NCBI GenBank assembly: GCA_014323545.1
Contig: CP058647.1
Location: forward strand, 371,001 to 435,000
DNA: 64,000 nt
DNA from: Hyphobacterium sp. CCMP332
Lineage (GTDB): Bacteria; Bacteroidota; Bacteroidia; Cytophagales; CCMP332
Direction of reading: 5' to 3'
Shown here: piece by piece, positions 27,117-37,438 of the stretch
Layout of the letters: each line of letters opens with the position of its first letter
Numbering within the stretch: position 1 is the stretch's first letter
Translations under genes and position numbers: made by a program
Notes under the pieces: generated by a model
What the model was told of the DNA's origin: nothing
What the model saw: the letters and a program-made list of their open reading frames with translations, nothing else
Database searches by the model: none

Positions 27117-30100
27117 ATGAGAAACTCTACCAAATCATATAATTTCGGCAAATTCTGGCTCTTAAGCTTATCGCTGGTATTATTTTTACCCCTTTCAATT
27201 TTTGCTCAATTAACAGTAACCACAGTACCTCCTCTGAATGGAGGAAATGGATCGCAGGGAACTACATTTGAGCTATCCGCAAATACTTCTGTCTTAATTA
27301 CAGAGTTTGGCCAATCTAATGCATCGGTACAAAATCTGGATGTTTGGTACAGACCCGGAGGTGTATTAGCCACAGGAGCAACACAACCAAATATTTCTAC
27401 GGCCGGTGGATGGACATTAATTGGTACAGGTACCTGCCCTGCAGGTGGAACTGGATTCGTAAATCCAATTGCTCTACCTATTAACCTTTTAATTCCGGCT
27501 GGTCAGACCTACGGATTTTATATAGGCGGTACCAGTGTAATATATTCCAACCCATCCGGACAAACTACTTTTACCGATGGTAACCTCGTCATCACTTGCG
27601 ATGCCAGTTCTGGTTTTGGTGGTGGTATTCCGGTTCCTGTTAATAATCCGAGACAATGGAATGGAAGTGTAACTTATATTCCAGTGACTGGAAATAATAG
27701 TATAGGAATAGCCAGCTTAGATAGTCCTCAGGCAGCATGTCCGGGCATTCAAAATGCTGTTGTAACTGTAGGAAATTACGGTTCAAATCAGGTGACTAGT
27801 TTTGATGTGGACTGGGAATTGGACGGCGTCGCTCAGCCTCAAATAAATGTGTCAACATTACTAGATACACTTAACGGTACTGGTTCTAATACAACACAGG
27901 TCGTTCTGGGTTCTATTAATCTTGTAAACAATCAAACTTATAACATCAAAGCATGGACCAGTAATCCAAATGGCGCCAACGATACAACGAATTTTGATGA
28001 CACTATAAATGTCAATTATACATCTACTATTCCGACTCCTGCCTCATTATTGGCTTCAAATCTGGGACCTACCAGTGCTGACCTTAGCTGGATAGGAGGT
28101 TCCGGTGGCTCATTTCAAATTGAATACGGACCCCTTGGTTTTACACCCGGATCAGGTACTAGCATTAATACCACAAACAATCCATATGCCTTAAGCGGAT
28201 TGACTGCTAATACAATGTATGATTTTTACGTGAGATCGATTTGTGGCCCCGGTGATACCTCGGCCTACGCAGGACCTTTATCCTTTACAACCACTTGTAC
28301 CATATTTTCAACACCTTATTCTGAGAATTTTGATGGTGCGGCCTGGGTTACAACTTTTCCTTTGGCCATCGACCAATGTTGGTCAAGAAATCCAAATGGA
28401 ACTGCTGCACCTGTCTGGCAACCTGAAGATGCCAATACCAGTTCTTCTAATACCGGACCTCTGGGTGATGTAAGCGGAACAGGTAAATATATTTATATGG
28501 AAACAAGTGGTGGGACTGCTGGTCAGATGGCAGATATAACATCCCCGCTTATCGATATCAGTTCTTTAACAACTCCTGAAGTTTCATTTTATTACCACAT
28601 GTTCGGAGTAACTATGGGCACTCTGGATTTGGAAGTCAATGATAATGGAACCTGGGTTAACCTGTTTACCATTTCAGGTCAACAACAAGCGACGTCAGCT
28701 GATCCATGGATTAAAGTAAGCGTTCCTTTTACAACGGTTTCAGATACTGTACAATTTAGATTTACAGGAACCAGAGGAACTAGTTTTACCGGTGATATGT
28801 CTGTTGATGAATTTAGAGTAAGACAGGCTCCAACCTGTCCGGATTTATCCAATTTTGGTGAAACTAACATCCTACCAAATTCTGCAACCTTGTTTTGGTC
28901 ATCCTTTGGTGGTGGAAACAATTTCCAGGTTGAACTTGGTGCCGCAGGATTTACACAAGGTACAGGAACAATCACGGCAGCAACCGATACCTTTGTGACG
29001 GTAAGCGGTTTAAGTGCCAACACTAATTACGACTGGTATGTAAGAGAAATATGTACTCCTGGTGATACCAGTGCATGGTCAATCCGCAGTGATTTCTTAA
29101 CCCCTTGTGCGATTTTCCCTAATCCTTATCAGGAGGATTTTGATGGTCCGGGCTGGAGTGCAATTTTCCCGCTTACCATTGATCAATGTTGGTCAAGAAC
29201 ACCAACAACCGGATTCCTATGGCAACCTGAAGATGCCAATACAGGTTCATTCGGAACCGGGCCGAGCGGTGACGTAGATGGGACCGGAAAATACGTATAC
29301 TCGGAAGCTAGTTTTGGAACAACGGGAAATATTGCTGAGCTCTATTCTCCGCTAATTGATATCAGCAACCTTTCTGCTCCACAAATTGAATTCTATTATC
29401 ACATGTTTGGCTCTAATATCGGAACATTGGATGTAGAGGTATCTGATAATGGCTTATGGGTTAACATCTTTACATTGTCAGGACAACAACAACTGGCAGA
29501 AACTGATCCATGGACTCAGGTAAATGTTCCTTTTACAACAACTGATGATACCGTTCAATTCAGATTTCTTGCTACACGAGGTGCAGGACTTGCCGGTGAT
29601 ATTTCTTTGGATCAATTCAGAGTTTTTCAACCCATACCGGAGGATTTCAGTGCTATAGCTATTGATTCCATTACCAGTGGTTGTGGATTGAGCAGTACAG
29701 AAACAATGGCTGCAAGGTTAGTAAATTTAGGAACAGCAACTTTCAACACAGGCTTTACTTTCCCAATTGCCGCAAGTGTTAATGGAGTGGTGACTACTGA
29801 AACAGTAACCCTTTCAGCTGCATTTGCCCCTGGTGATACTTTGGCATATACCTTTACGGCACCTTTTGATTTCAGTTCATTTGGTTCATATAATGTAAGC
29901 ATCTATCCGCAATTGCCGGGTGATTCTTCAAATGTAAACGATACGATCTCTGAGATCATCACCAATATTCCTGTAATTTCGACCTTCCCTTATTATGAGG
30001 ATTTTGAATCAGGAAACGGAGGCTGGCTTGCAAGCGGAACAAACAGCTCCTGGGCACTGGGTACACCTGCCACTACAAATATTAGCGGAGCATCCTCAGG

Positions 30101-31631
30101 TGTAAATGCCTGGAACACCAATTTAACAGGAGTTTACAATGCCAATGAAGAAGCCTATGTGACAGGTCCATGTTTTGATTTCAGCAACTTGACACTCCCA
30201 TTAATAAAAGTGGATGTGAATTGGAATTCTGAATTTTCATGGGACGGTGCCCAGGTACAGGCTTCTACAAATGGTGGAACTACCTGGCAACCGGTTGGTG
30301 CTTTTGGAGATCCCGATAACTGGTATACCGATAATACTGTCAATGGTTTAGCATTCACAAATCAGGAAGGCTGGACAGGAAGACAATCAACAGGAAATGG
30401 CTCTAATGGCTGGTTAACTGCTGAAAACAACCTAACCACCTTTGCAGGAAATTCAGGTGTATTAATGCGTGTGGTATTTGGTTCGGATGGAAGTGTTCAG
30501 GATGAAGGTTTTGCCTTTGATAACTTCCATATTTTGGAATCTCCAAATAATGACATCAAAGTGGATTCCTTAATTGGGCTTCAGTCGGGATGTGGTTATA
30601 CTGCCAATACCCCTATCTCCATGAGAGTTACCAATAAGGGAATTTTACCGCAGTCAAATATTCCGGTATTCTATACGGTAAATGGAACACCATCTCCTAC
30701 TGAAACAATTCCGGGACCAATCAATCCGGGGTCGACCTTTGTTTACAACTTTACGAACAATGCAGACCTTTCGGTGCCGCAGACTTATACGGTTATAGGT
30801 CGCTCAGCTTTGGCAAATGATGAAGATACTACCAATGATGCTTCAAGTGCCAAAATATTTGCTTCGCTCTTTACGCCGGTCGTAGATAGTGTAGCTAATG
30901 GCGAAACCTGCGAAAGTGGACCTGTTACTTTAGAAGTATTCTCTACCGGAGATACCGACAGATGGTTTGATGTTCCTTCAGGTGGTACTGCACTTGGAAC
31001 TGGAAGTACCTATACCCTTCCAAATGTCACTCAGGATGATACGCTTTATGTGGAATCAGTACAAAGTACGACAGGTTGTAATTCTGCTACTGTTAGTGGA
31101 AGAGTTCCTGCATATGCTTTCCACAGTACCACACCTGTAATCAACTTTACATCTCAGGTAACCGGAAGCCTAACTGTAACCTTTACTTCCTCATTAAGTC
31201 CGAATGTGGATTCGGTACTTTGGGATTTTGGTGATGGTAGTTTTGCCACGGCTGCTAATCCTCAGCATACATTCCCTCAGTCGCAATCGTATTTGATTAC
31301 ACTAACAGCCTATGCCGGATCATGTCTGGAAGATACAACGAAAGCTGTTTTTGTGCCGGTGGGTGGAATTAATGACAATGCATATACGAATCTCAATGTC
31401 TTCCCGAATCCTTCAGACGGAAGTTTCAGGATTTCCGCTGAAAACATAAGCGGAGAAGTTAATATTGAGATATTGTCAATTACCGGAACAGTGGTTTACA
31501 GTGAAAAGGCTCAAGCGATGGGTGAAGAATTGAATCACGATATTCGATTAAATAAGCTTGCGCAGGGCACATACATTCTGAAAATAAGAAATGACAAAAC
31601 TTTGATCAATGGAAGAATTGTCATTGAATAA
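27117..31631 (+). CDS. Giant secreted T9SS protein A (FnIII/MAM/CARDB/Ig/PKD, sorting domain type A)
   Basis: 1504 residues from the ATG at 27117 (an upstream TTG at 27099 gives six extra residues). Modules by approximate residue: signal peptide to 31; N-terminal beta domain 32-190; CARDB-like 193-304; FnIII 305-392 (MYDFYVRSICGPGDTSAYAG); MAM-like 393-571 (with YYHMFGVTMGTLDLEV and TGDMSVDEFRV); second FnIII 571-663 and MAM-like 663-836; CARDB-like 841-951; a further jelly-roll 955-1143 beginning YYEDFESGNGGW; CARDB-like; Ig-like 1251-1338; PKD 1339-1416 (VLWDFGDGSFATAANPQHTF); T9SS type A sorting domain from 1418 (LNVFPNPSDGSF to the end). It is exported and anchored or released by T9SS; the binding partner is unknown. 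Its last 1.67 kb is homologous to the end of protein B. Confidence 0.85.
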   Translation: MRNSTKSYNFGKFWLLSLSLVLFLPLSIFAQLTVTTVPPLNGGNGSQGTTFELSANTSVLITEFGQSNASVQNLDVWYRPGGVLATGATQPNISTAGGWTLIGTGTCPAGGTGFVNPIALPINLLIPAGQTYGFYIGGTSVIYSNPSGQTTFTDGNLVITCDASSGFGGGIPVPVNNPRQWNGSVTYIPVTGNNSIGIASLDSPQAACPGIQNAVVTVGNYGSNQVTSFDVDWELDGVAQPQINVSTLLDTLNGTGSNTTQVVLGSINLVNNQTYNIKAWTSNPNGANDTTNFDDTINVNYTSTIPTPASLLASNLGPTSADLSWIGGSGGSFQIEYGPLGFTPGSGTSINTTNNPYALSGLTANTMYDFYVRSICGPGDTSAYAGPLSFTTTCTIFSTPYSENFDGAAWVTTFPLAIDQCWSRNPNGTAAPVWQPEDANTSSSNTGPLGDVSGTGKYIYMETSGGTAGQMADITSPLIDISSLTTPEVSFYYHMFGVTMGTLDLEVNDNGTWVNLFTISGQQQATSADPWIKVSVPFTTVSDTVQFRFTGTRGTSFTGDMSVDEFRVRQAPTCPDLSNFGETNILPNSATLFWSSFGGGNNFQVELGAAGFTQGTGTITAATDTFVTVSGLSANTNYDWYVREICTPGDTSAWSIRSDFLTPCAIFPNPYQEDFDGPGWSAIFPLTIDQCWSRTPTTGFLWQPEDANTGSFGTGPSGDVDGTGKYVYSEASFGTTGNIAELYSPLIDISNLSAPQIEFYYHMFGSNIGTLDVEVSDNGLWVNIFTLSGQQQLAETDPWTQVNVPFTTTDDTVQFRFLATRGAGLAGDISLDQFRVFQPIPEDFSAIAIDSITSGCGLSSTETMAARLVNLGTATFNTGFTFPIAASVNGVVTTETVTLSAAFAPGDTLAYTFTAPFDFSSFGSYNVSIYPQLPGDSSNVNDTISEIITNIPVISTFPYYEDFESGNGGWLASGTNSSWALGTPATTNISGASSGVNAWNTNLTGVYNANEEAYVTGPCFDFSNLTLPLIKVDVNWNSEFSWDGAQVQASTNGGTTWQPVGAFGDPDNWYTDNTVNGLAFTNQEGWTGRQSTGNGSNGWLTAENNLTTFAGNSGVLMRVVFGSDGSVQDEGFAFDNFHILESPNNDIKVDSLIGLQSGCGYTANTPISMRVTNKGILPQSNIPVFYTVNGTPSPTETIPGPINPGSTFVYNFTNNADLSVPQTYTVIGRSALANDEDTTNDASSAKIFASLFTPVVDSVANGETCESGPVTLEVFSTGDTDRWFDVPSGGTALGTGSTYTLPNVTQDDTLYVESVQSTTGCNSATVSGRVPAYAFHSTTPVINFTSQVTGSLTVTFTSSLSPNVDSVLWDFGDGSFATAANPQHTFPQSQSYLITLTAYAGSCLEDTTKAVFVPVGGINDNAYTNLNVFPNPSDGSFRISAENISGEVNIEILSITGTVVYSEKAQAMGEELNHDIRLNKLAQGTYILKIRNDKTLINGRIVIE
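29967..31631 (+). repeat. Tail duplication, copy in gene A (partner 35583-37247)
   Basis: A 1,665-bp block, collinear with 35583-37247 at the same offset (5616) at both ends, encodes the last jelly-roll, CARDB, Ig, PKD and sorting domain. The proteins are nearly identical while the DNA has many synonymous differences. A 61-nt stretch at 31362-31422 is identical to 36978-37038. Confidence 0.85.
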
Positions 31632-31655
31632 ATAAATTCAAATTTATTTTTAAAG

Positions 31656-31683
31656 AGCCAATCTTCGGATTGGCTTTTTTTTT
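31656..31683 (+). terminator. Terminator after protein A gene
   Basis: AGCCAATC/GATTGGCT with a TTCG tetraloop, followed by about nine T residues. The same hairpin sequence follows the protein B gene. Confidence 0.9.
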
Positions 31684-31799
31684 GATAAATAGTTCTATTG
31701 ATAAATTAAAGGAAAGGAAATTGCCCTCCAAACGATGATGAAACCTATAAATTGAATAATAGAATTTTTTTTAATTCTTTTAATGTTGCAAAATATAAT

Positions 31800-34700
31800 A
31801 TGATGAGAAATTTTACTCCTTTTTACCGATTCTTTTCAATTCTAATTTTATCCATTCTTACTTCATTTATTCAGGTCTTAGGGCAGAATTATGATGTTAC
31901 TCTACCTCAACAATGCAATCCAACTACCGGTGGAAATGAAACTTTGATTTTTTCAAATGTTCCGCCCAATGCAAATGGAGATGCCACATTAACATTTGCC
32001 TATAATGGAGATTTAAATGGAACGCCGACAAATCCTGAGTTTATAACTTTTATAGATGAAAACGGAAATACCATTGGCCAATCAAATGCGACCGCACAAT
32101 GTGGCGCTAATTACGATTCGGTTTCATTCATCATTCCTTTGGCCACAATTCTCAACTGGGCTTCAGATGGTACTGTTACTATAATTGCAGATGGCGATGC
32201 TACAATTAATAATATTTGTTCAGGAAATTCATTTTGCGTAATTGCAAGGCTTCGATATCCTGTAGTAACCGGACCGAATGATATTGGCGTTGCCTCCCTG
32301 GACTCTCCCGGTACTTTTTTCTGTTCCGGTAATTATAATTTGGTGACTACTGTTCAAAACTATGGTACCAATCAGGTAAATAATTACACAGTCAACTGGA
32401 CCTGGAATGGAACCCCTGAAACTCCTATTTTAGTAACCACACCTTTAGATACCATCAATGGAATGGGAGCCAATTCAGCTCAAATTACGCTTGGCAATAA
32501 ATCAATCTCAGGAACTAATGTATTAAAAGTCTGGACTTCTGTTCCAAATGGCGTGGCCGATACAGTAAATGTTAATGATACCTTGGAGCTTACATTAAGC
32601 CCTTCAATTCAAGCTCCAGCCAACTTATTTGCATCCAATGTTTTATCTAATTCAGCTCAATTAAACTGGACGGAAATTGGTTCTTCAAGCCAGTGGGAAA
32701 TCGAATACGGGCCCAGCGGATTTGTGCTGGGAAGTGGGAGCTCTATTGTTACTTCTAGCAATCCATTTTCTCTTACCGGGCTTAGTTCAAATACCTCTTA
32801 TGACTATTATGTAAGATCTATTTGCGGTGCCGGAGATACATCATCTTTTACCGGACCTGCTAACTTTACTACTACCTGTACTATTTTTCCAAATCCATAT
32901 TTTGAAGATTTCGACAATGGTAACTGGCCGGTTGGAGGTGCAACGATTGATCAGTGTTGGTCGAGAAACCCAACGGTAGGCTACTCCTGGAGAGGAAATA
33001 CCGGCACAACCTCTTCCACAGCTACAGGACCAACCGGTGATGTCAACGGTCCGGGAACTTACGTTTATCCGGAAGCATCGAGTGGTTCGGTTGGTGCAAC
33101 CTCAACATTAACAACACCTCCTGTAGATGTTAGTAATTTAACCGCTCCTCAGTTGGACTTTAATTATCACAGATTTGGAAATGGAATGGGCGATTTCCAT
33201 GTAATTGTTAATGGTGTAAGTACAACAGACACCGTATTAACATTGGTTGGCGTTGATCCAAACTATACTTCAATTAACGATCCATGGACTTTTATTTCTG
33301 TACCATTGACCAATTTTGCCAATGACACAATTACAATATCTTTTGTCAGTTCGATAGGTTCAACAGGATCTTCTTTTAATGCAGACATGTGTTTGGATGA
33401 AATCAGAATTTATCAACCAATACCGGAAGATTTTTCCGTCATTGCCATTGATTCTCCTTTGACTGGATGTGCATTGACAGCCAATGAAACGCTATCAGCG
33501 AGAATAATCAATTTTGGTAGCGCCACGTTTAACAGTGGCTTTACTTTCCCAATTGAAGCGGATATAAACGGACTGATTACTACCGAAACTATCACACTTG
33601 GATCAACATTTGCACCTGGGGATACTTTGAGCTATACATTTAGCACGCCTATTGATTTAAGTACAAGCGGTGGATACAATTTCAAAGTGTACACACAATT
33701 ACCCGGAGATTCTTCCAATACGAATGATACCGCTTTTGCTCTAATCACAAATATTCCAACAATCGTGAATTATCCTTATTCTGAAGATTTTGATTCTGGC
33801 CCCGGTGGATGGACTACAACAGGTACAAATCCATGGCAATTGGGTGCTCCGGCTGGTAGTGTAATAAATACCGCGGCTTCTTCACCAAATGCCTGGATGA
33901 CAAATCTCACAGGAGGATATCCAACCAATGATGTTTCTTTTGTCACCGGCCCTTGCTTCAATTTTGATTCACTGATTGTTCCTGAAGTTAACGTGAGTAT
34001 TAACTGGAATACCAACTTTTCATGGGATGGTGTACAAATGCAATATTCTACAGATGCTGGAATGACCTGGAATAAAGTAAGTTCATTTGGCGATCCGAAT
34101 TCTACGAACTGGTACAATGACAATACTGTTGATGGACTTCAAGCACAATTTGCTGATGGCGACGGCTGGAGTGGTAATGGTACTACAGGCTCAAACGGTT
34201 GGCTTGTGGCATCCGCAGATTTGTCAAATGTTGCGGGACAAAGTGATGTATTGTTTAGAATGGCATTTGCATCGAGTTTCTTAACCGGTTCTTTTGATGG
34301 TGTTGCCTTTGATAATTTCCAAATCGTTGAAACGGCATTACCTTTCAACCTGGAATTGATAGAAATATTATCTCCTGGATCTGGTTGTGGGCTTACTGCG
34401 ACTGAAACAGTTCAAATTGAATATGCCAATGTTGGTTTAAACGCTGTAGCATCAGGAACTACTATTAACTTTAGCTATTTCCTAGATGGTGTTGCCACCA
34501 ATGAAAATTTTGTTCTAACTGCAGATCTATTACCGGGCGATACTGCACTTTATACATTTACAGCCCCCGTTGATTTATCCGTGCCGGCTACCTATCAATT
34601 TGGTGCCAAAGCGACCTTTTCTCTAGATCAGAATCCTTTAAACGATTCACTTGGATTCGCTTTGGTTAGTATTCCGATAATAAGCAATTTTCCCTATTCA

Positions 34701-37247
34701 GAAAACTTTGATTCTGGACCAGGTGGATGGTTGTCCAGCGGTAATTCAACCTGGGCACTTGGTGCTCCTGCAGGACCGATAATTAATGCTCCGGCTTCAG
34801 CTCCTAACTCCTGGGTAACTAATTTGACAGGGCCATATATCAATAACGAAGACGGAGTTGTTACCGGACCGTGTTTTGCATTTGACTCATTGATCGCACC
34901 TGAAGTTTCTGTAGATGTGTGGTGGGATTCGGAAACAAGTTTTGACGGTATGCAAATGCAGTATTCATTAGATGGCGGATTCACATGGCAAAAAGTAAGT
35001 TTCCTTGGTGATCCGAATTCAACAAACTGGTATAATGGTACGTTTTTCGGTCTCCAAAATGCAGGTTCAGACCCTGAAGGTTGGGGAGGTAGGTTTGGTA
35101 ATGAATCCGGAGGATGGTTAACAGCAACTGCTGATCTTTCATCGCTTAGCGGACAACCCGATGCTCTGTTCAGAATGCAGTTTGGATCGGATGGATCAGT
35201 AACCGGTGAAGGAGTTGCCTTTGATAATTTCCAATTAGTTGAAACAGCTTTGCCTTTCAATGTCGAGTTAATCGATATTATTTCACCTGTCTCAGGCTGT
35301 GGACTTTCTGCTACGGACACTGTGATCTTAGAATATGCCAATATTGGTCTAAATACCATAACAACCGGTACTACTTTGAATTTCACTTATTACTTAAATG
35401 GAGTGGCAACCAACGAAAATCTGGTCTTGGCATCTGATTTGTTCCCGGGTGATACAGCTTTCTATACATTTACAAGTACGGTGGATTTATCCGTACCTGC
35501 CACATATGCCTTTGGAGCGGTCGCTACATTTAGTGCCGATCAAAATCCATTGGATGATTCACTTGGGCTTGATATAATAAGTATTCCTGTAATAACAACA
35601 TTTCCTTATTACGAAGATTTCGAATCAGGTAATGGTGGCTGGACTTCAGGTGGAACCAATAGTTCATGGGCTCTTGGAACGCCCGCCACTGCGAATATAA
35701 GTGGAGCTTCATCGGGTGTTAATGCCTGGAATACCAATTTAACCGGTGTTTATAATGCCAATGAAGAAGCATTTGTATTAGGACCATGTTTCGATTTTAG
35801 CAGTTTAACTCTGCCATTAATTAAAATTGACGTCAACTGGAATTCCGAATTTTCCTGGGATGGAGCGCAGGTTCAGGCTTCGACCAATGCCGGCGCAACA
35901 TGGACTCCGGTCGGAGCATTTGGTGATCCGGACAACTGGTATACTGACAATACCGTCAATGGACTGTCTTTCACAAATCAGGAAGGCTGGACTGGAAGAG
36001 CAATAAGCAATAATGGCTCTAATGGCTGGTTAACGGCTGAAAATAATCTTACAAGTTATGCCGGAAATTCAGGTGTATTAATGCGCGTGGTATTTGGGTC
36101 CGATGCAAGTGTTCAGGATGAAGGTTTTGCATTTGACAACTTCCATATACTCGAGTCACCTAATAATGATATCAAAGTGGATTCATTAATTGGACTTCAG
36201 TCGGGATGCGGTTATACGGCCAATACCCCTATCTCAATGAGAATAACCAATAAGGGAATTTTACCACAGTCTAATATTCCGGTATTTTATACTGTAAATG
36301 GAACACCTTCACCAATGGAAACGATTCCGGGACCAATTAATCCGGGTTCTACCTTTGTTTACAATTTTACGAATAACGCAGACTTGTCCGTACCGCAAAC
36401 TTATACGGTTATTGGTAGGTCAGCATTGGCAAATGATGAAGACACAACCAATGATGCTTCAAGTGCCAAAATATTCGCTTCGCTCTTTACACCGGTTGTA
36501 GACAGTGTGGCTAATGGAGAGACTTGTGAAAGCGGGCCGGTCACATTGGAAGTATTTTCTACCGGTGATACCGACAGATGGTTTGACGTACCGATAGGAG
36601 GAAGTCCTTTAGGAACTGGAAGTACTTATACTCTTCCTAATGTAACTCAGGATGATACGCTCTATGTGGAATCATTACAAAGCACTACTGGATGTAATTC
36701 AGTAACCCTTAGTGGTAGAATACCTGTTTATGCTTTCCACAGCACAACTCCAATAATCAATTTTACTTCACAGGTCACCGGAAGTTTGACCATTACCTTT
36801 TCATCTTCACTAAGTCCGAATGTGGATTCTGTACTTTGGGATTTTGGAGATGGTACTTTTGCTACCGCTGCTAATCCTCAGCATACTTTCCCTCAATCGC
36901 AATCGTATTTGATTACATTGACGGCTTATGCAGGTTCTTGTATTAAAGATACGACCAAGGCCGTGTTTGTACCTGTAGGTGGAATTAATGACAATGCATA
37001 TACGAATCTCAATGTCTTCCCGAATCCTTCAGACGGAACATTTAGGATTTCTGCTGAAAATATAAACGGAGAAGTTAATATTGAAATATTGTCAATGACA
37101 GGGACAGTGGTTTATAGTGAAAAGGCGCAAGCGATGGGTGATAAATTGAATCACGACATTCGATTAAACAAACTAGCGCAGGGCACATATATACTGAAAA
37201 TCAGAAATGACAAAACTATGATCAACGGAAGAATTGTCATTGAATAA
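31800..37247 (+). CDS. Giant secreted T9SS protein B with three tandem jelly-roll/CARDB units
   Basis: About 1815 residues; ATGs at 31800 and 31803 precede the signal peptide (RNFTPFYRFF...VLGQ). Approximate modules: N-terminal domain 29-155, starting after YDVTLPQQCNPTTGG and shared with protein E; CARDB-like 157-270; FnIII 270-360; MAM-like 360-537; CARDB-like 538-655; then three consecutive jelly-roll plus CARDB-like units starting near 656, 964 and 1265 (openings PYSEDFDSGPGGW, PYSENFDSGPGGW, PYYEDFESGNGGW); Ig-like 1563-1647; PKD 1650-1729 (LWDFGDGTFATA); T9SS type A sorting domain 1729-1815. It is probably a surface or matrix adhesin; no catalytic domain is seen. The third unit and everything after it match the end of protein A. 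Confidence 0.85.
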   Translation: MMRNFTPFYRFFSILILSILTSFIQVLGQNYDVTLPQQCNPTTGGNETLIFSNVPPNANGDATLTFAYNGDLNGTPTNPEFITFIDENGNTIGQSNATAQCGANYDSVSFIIPLATILNWASDGTVTIIADGDATINNICSGNSFCVIARLRYPVVTGPNDIGVASLDSPGTFFCSGNYNLVTTVQNYGTNQVNNYTVNWTWNGTPETPILVTTPLDTINGMGANSAQITLGNKSISGTNVLKVWTSVPNGVADTVNVNDTLELTLSPSIQAPANLFASNVLSNSAQLNWTEIGSSSQWEIEYGPSGFVLGSGSSIVTSSNPFSLTGLSSNTSYDYYVRSICGAGDTSSFTGPANFTTTCTIFPNPYFEDFDNGNWPVGGATIDQCWSRNPTVGYSWRGNTGTTSSTATGPTGDVNGPGTYVYPEASSGSVGATSTLTTPPVDVSNLTAPQLDFNYHRFGNGMGDFHVIVNGVSTTDTVLTLVGVDPNYTSINDPWTFISVPLTNFANDTITISFVSSIGSTGSSFNADMCLDEIRIYQPIPEDFSVIAIDSPLTGCALTANETLSARIINFGSATFNSGFTFPIEADINGLITTETITLGSTFAPGDTLSYTFSTPIDLSTSGGYNFKVYTQLPGDSSNTNDTAFALITNIPTIVNYPYSEDFDSGPGGWTTTGTNPWQLGAPAGSVINTAASSPNAWMTNLTGGYPTNDVSFVTGPCFNFDSLIVPEVNVSINWNTNFSWDGVQMQYSTDAGMTWNKVSSFGDPNSTNWYNDNTVDGLQAQFADGDGWSGNGTTGSNGWLVASADLSNVAGQSDVLFRMAFASSFLTGSFDGVAFDNFQIVETALPFNLELIEILSPGSGCGLTATETVQIEYANVGLNAVASGTTINFSYFLDGVATNENFVLTADLLPGDTALYTFTAPVDLSVPATYQFGAKATFSLDQNPLNDSLGFALVSIPIISNFPYSENFDSGPGGWLSSGNSTWALGAPAGPIINAPASAPNSWVTNLTGPYINNEDGVVTGPCFAFDSLIAPEVSVDVWWDSETSFDGMQMQYSLDGGFTWQKVSFLGDPNSTNWYNGTFFGLQNAGSDPEGWGGRFGNESGGWLTATADLSSLSGQPDALFRMQFGSDGSVTGEGVAFDNFQLVETALPFNVELIDIISPVSGCGLSATDTVILEYANIGLNTITTGTTLNFTYYLNGVATNENLVLASDLFPGDTAFYTFTSTVDLSVPATYAFGAVATFSADQNPLDDSLGLDIISIPVITTFPYYEDFESGNGGWTSGGTNSSWALGTPATANISGASSGVNAWNTNLTGVYNANEEAFVLGPCFDFSSLTLPLIKIDVNWNSEFSWDGAQVQASTNAGATWTPVGAFGDPDNWYTDNTVNGLSFTNQEGWTGRAISNNGSNGWLTAENNLTSYAGNSGVLMRVVFGSDASVQDEGFAFDNFHILESPNNDIKVDSLIGLQSGCGYTANTPISMRITNKGILPQSNIPVFYTVNGTPSPMETIPGPINPGSTFVYNFTNNADLSVPQTYTVIGRSALANDEDTTNDASSAKIFASLFTPVVDSVANGETCESGPVTLEVFSTGDTDRWFDVPIGGSPLGTGSTYTLPNVTQDDTLYVESLQSTTGCNSVTLSGRIPVYAFHSTTPIINFTSQVTGSLTITFSSSLSPNVDSVLWDFGDGTFATAANPQHTFPQSQSYLITLTAYAGSCIKDTTKAVFVPVGGINDNAYTNLNVFPNPSDGTFRISAENINGEVNIEILSMTGTVVYSEKAQAMGDKLNHDIRLNKLAQGTYILKIRNDKTMINGRIVIE
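35583..37247 (+). repeat. Tail duplication, copy in gene B (partner 29967-31631)
   Basis: The second copy of the shared 1,665-bp tail. The nucleotide divergence, mostly at third codon positions, makes this pair older than the E/F duplication further right. Confidence 0.85.
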
Positions 37248-37271
37248 TTGAAAAAATCTTACATGATTTAA

Positions 37272-37297
37272 AGCCAATCTTCGGATTGGCTTTTTTT
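37272..37297 (+). terminator. Terminator after protein B gene
   Basis: AGCCAATC-TTCG-GATTGGCT followed by seven T residues, identical in stem and loop to the hairpin after gene A. Confidence 0.9.
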
Positions 37298-37319
37298 ATA
37301 TTCAATCTAAATTACTCAG

Positions 37320-37387
37320 ATATCGACCGCTTATATTAAAATATCGACCGTTTATTTCGTGAATTGTAACTGTTTTCCTTACTTTAG
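37320..37387 (+). promoter_or_regulatory. Direct-repeat regulatory site and possible promoter of gene C
   Basis: Two 15-bp direct repeats, ATATCGACCGCTTAT (37320-37334) and ATATCGACCGTTTAT (37341-37355), are spaced 21 bp start to start, about two helical turns. Just after the second copy come TTCG (about 37356-37359) and, 20 bases on, TACTTTAG (37380-37387), a weak match to the Bacteroidota promoter. The geometry suits an activator bound next to the upstream promoter element. The binding protein is unknown. Confidence 0.45.
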
Positions 37388-37438
37388 CTGTTCGATCATT
37401 TTTTATTTGAAACTTTTCTTTAATTAAATACACTTATT

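Noticed and set aside
34694..35386. A 230-codon antisense frame inside gene B, and similar ones in A, C, D, E and F
   Set aside because: They have no independent promoter or family features and track the codon composition of the sense genes.
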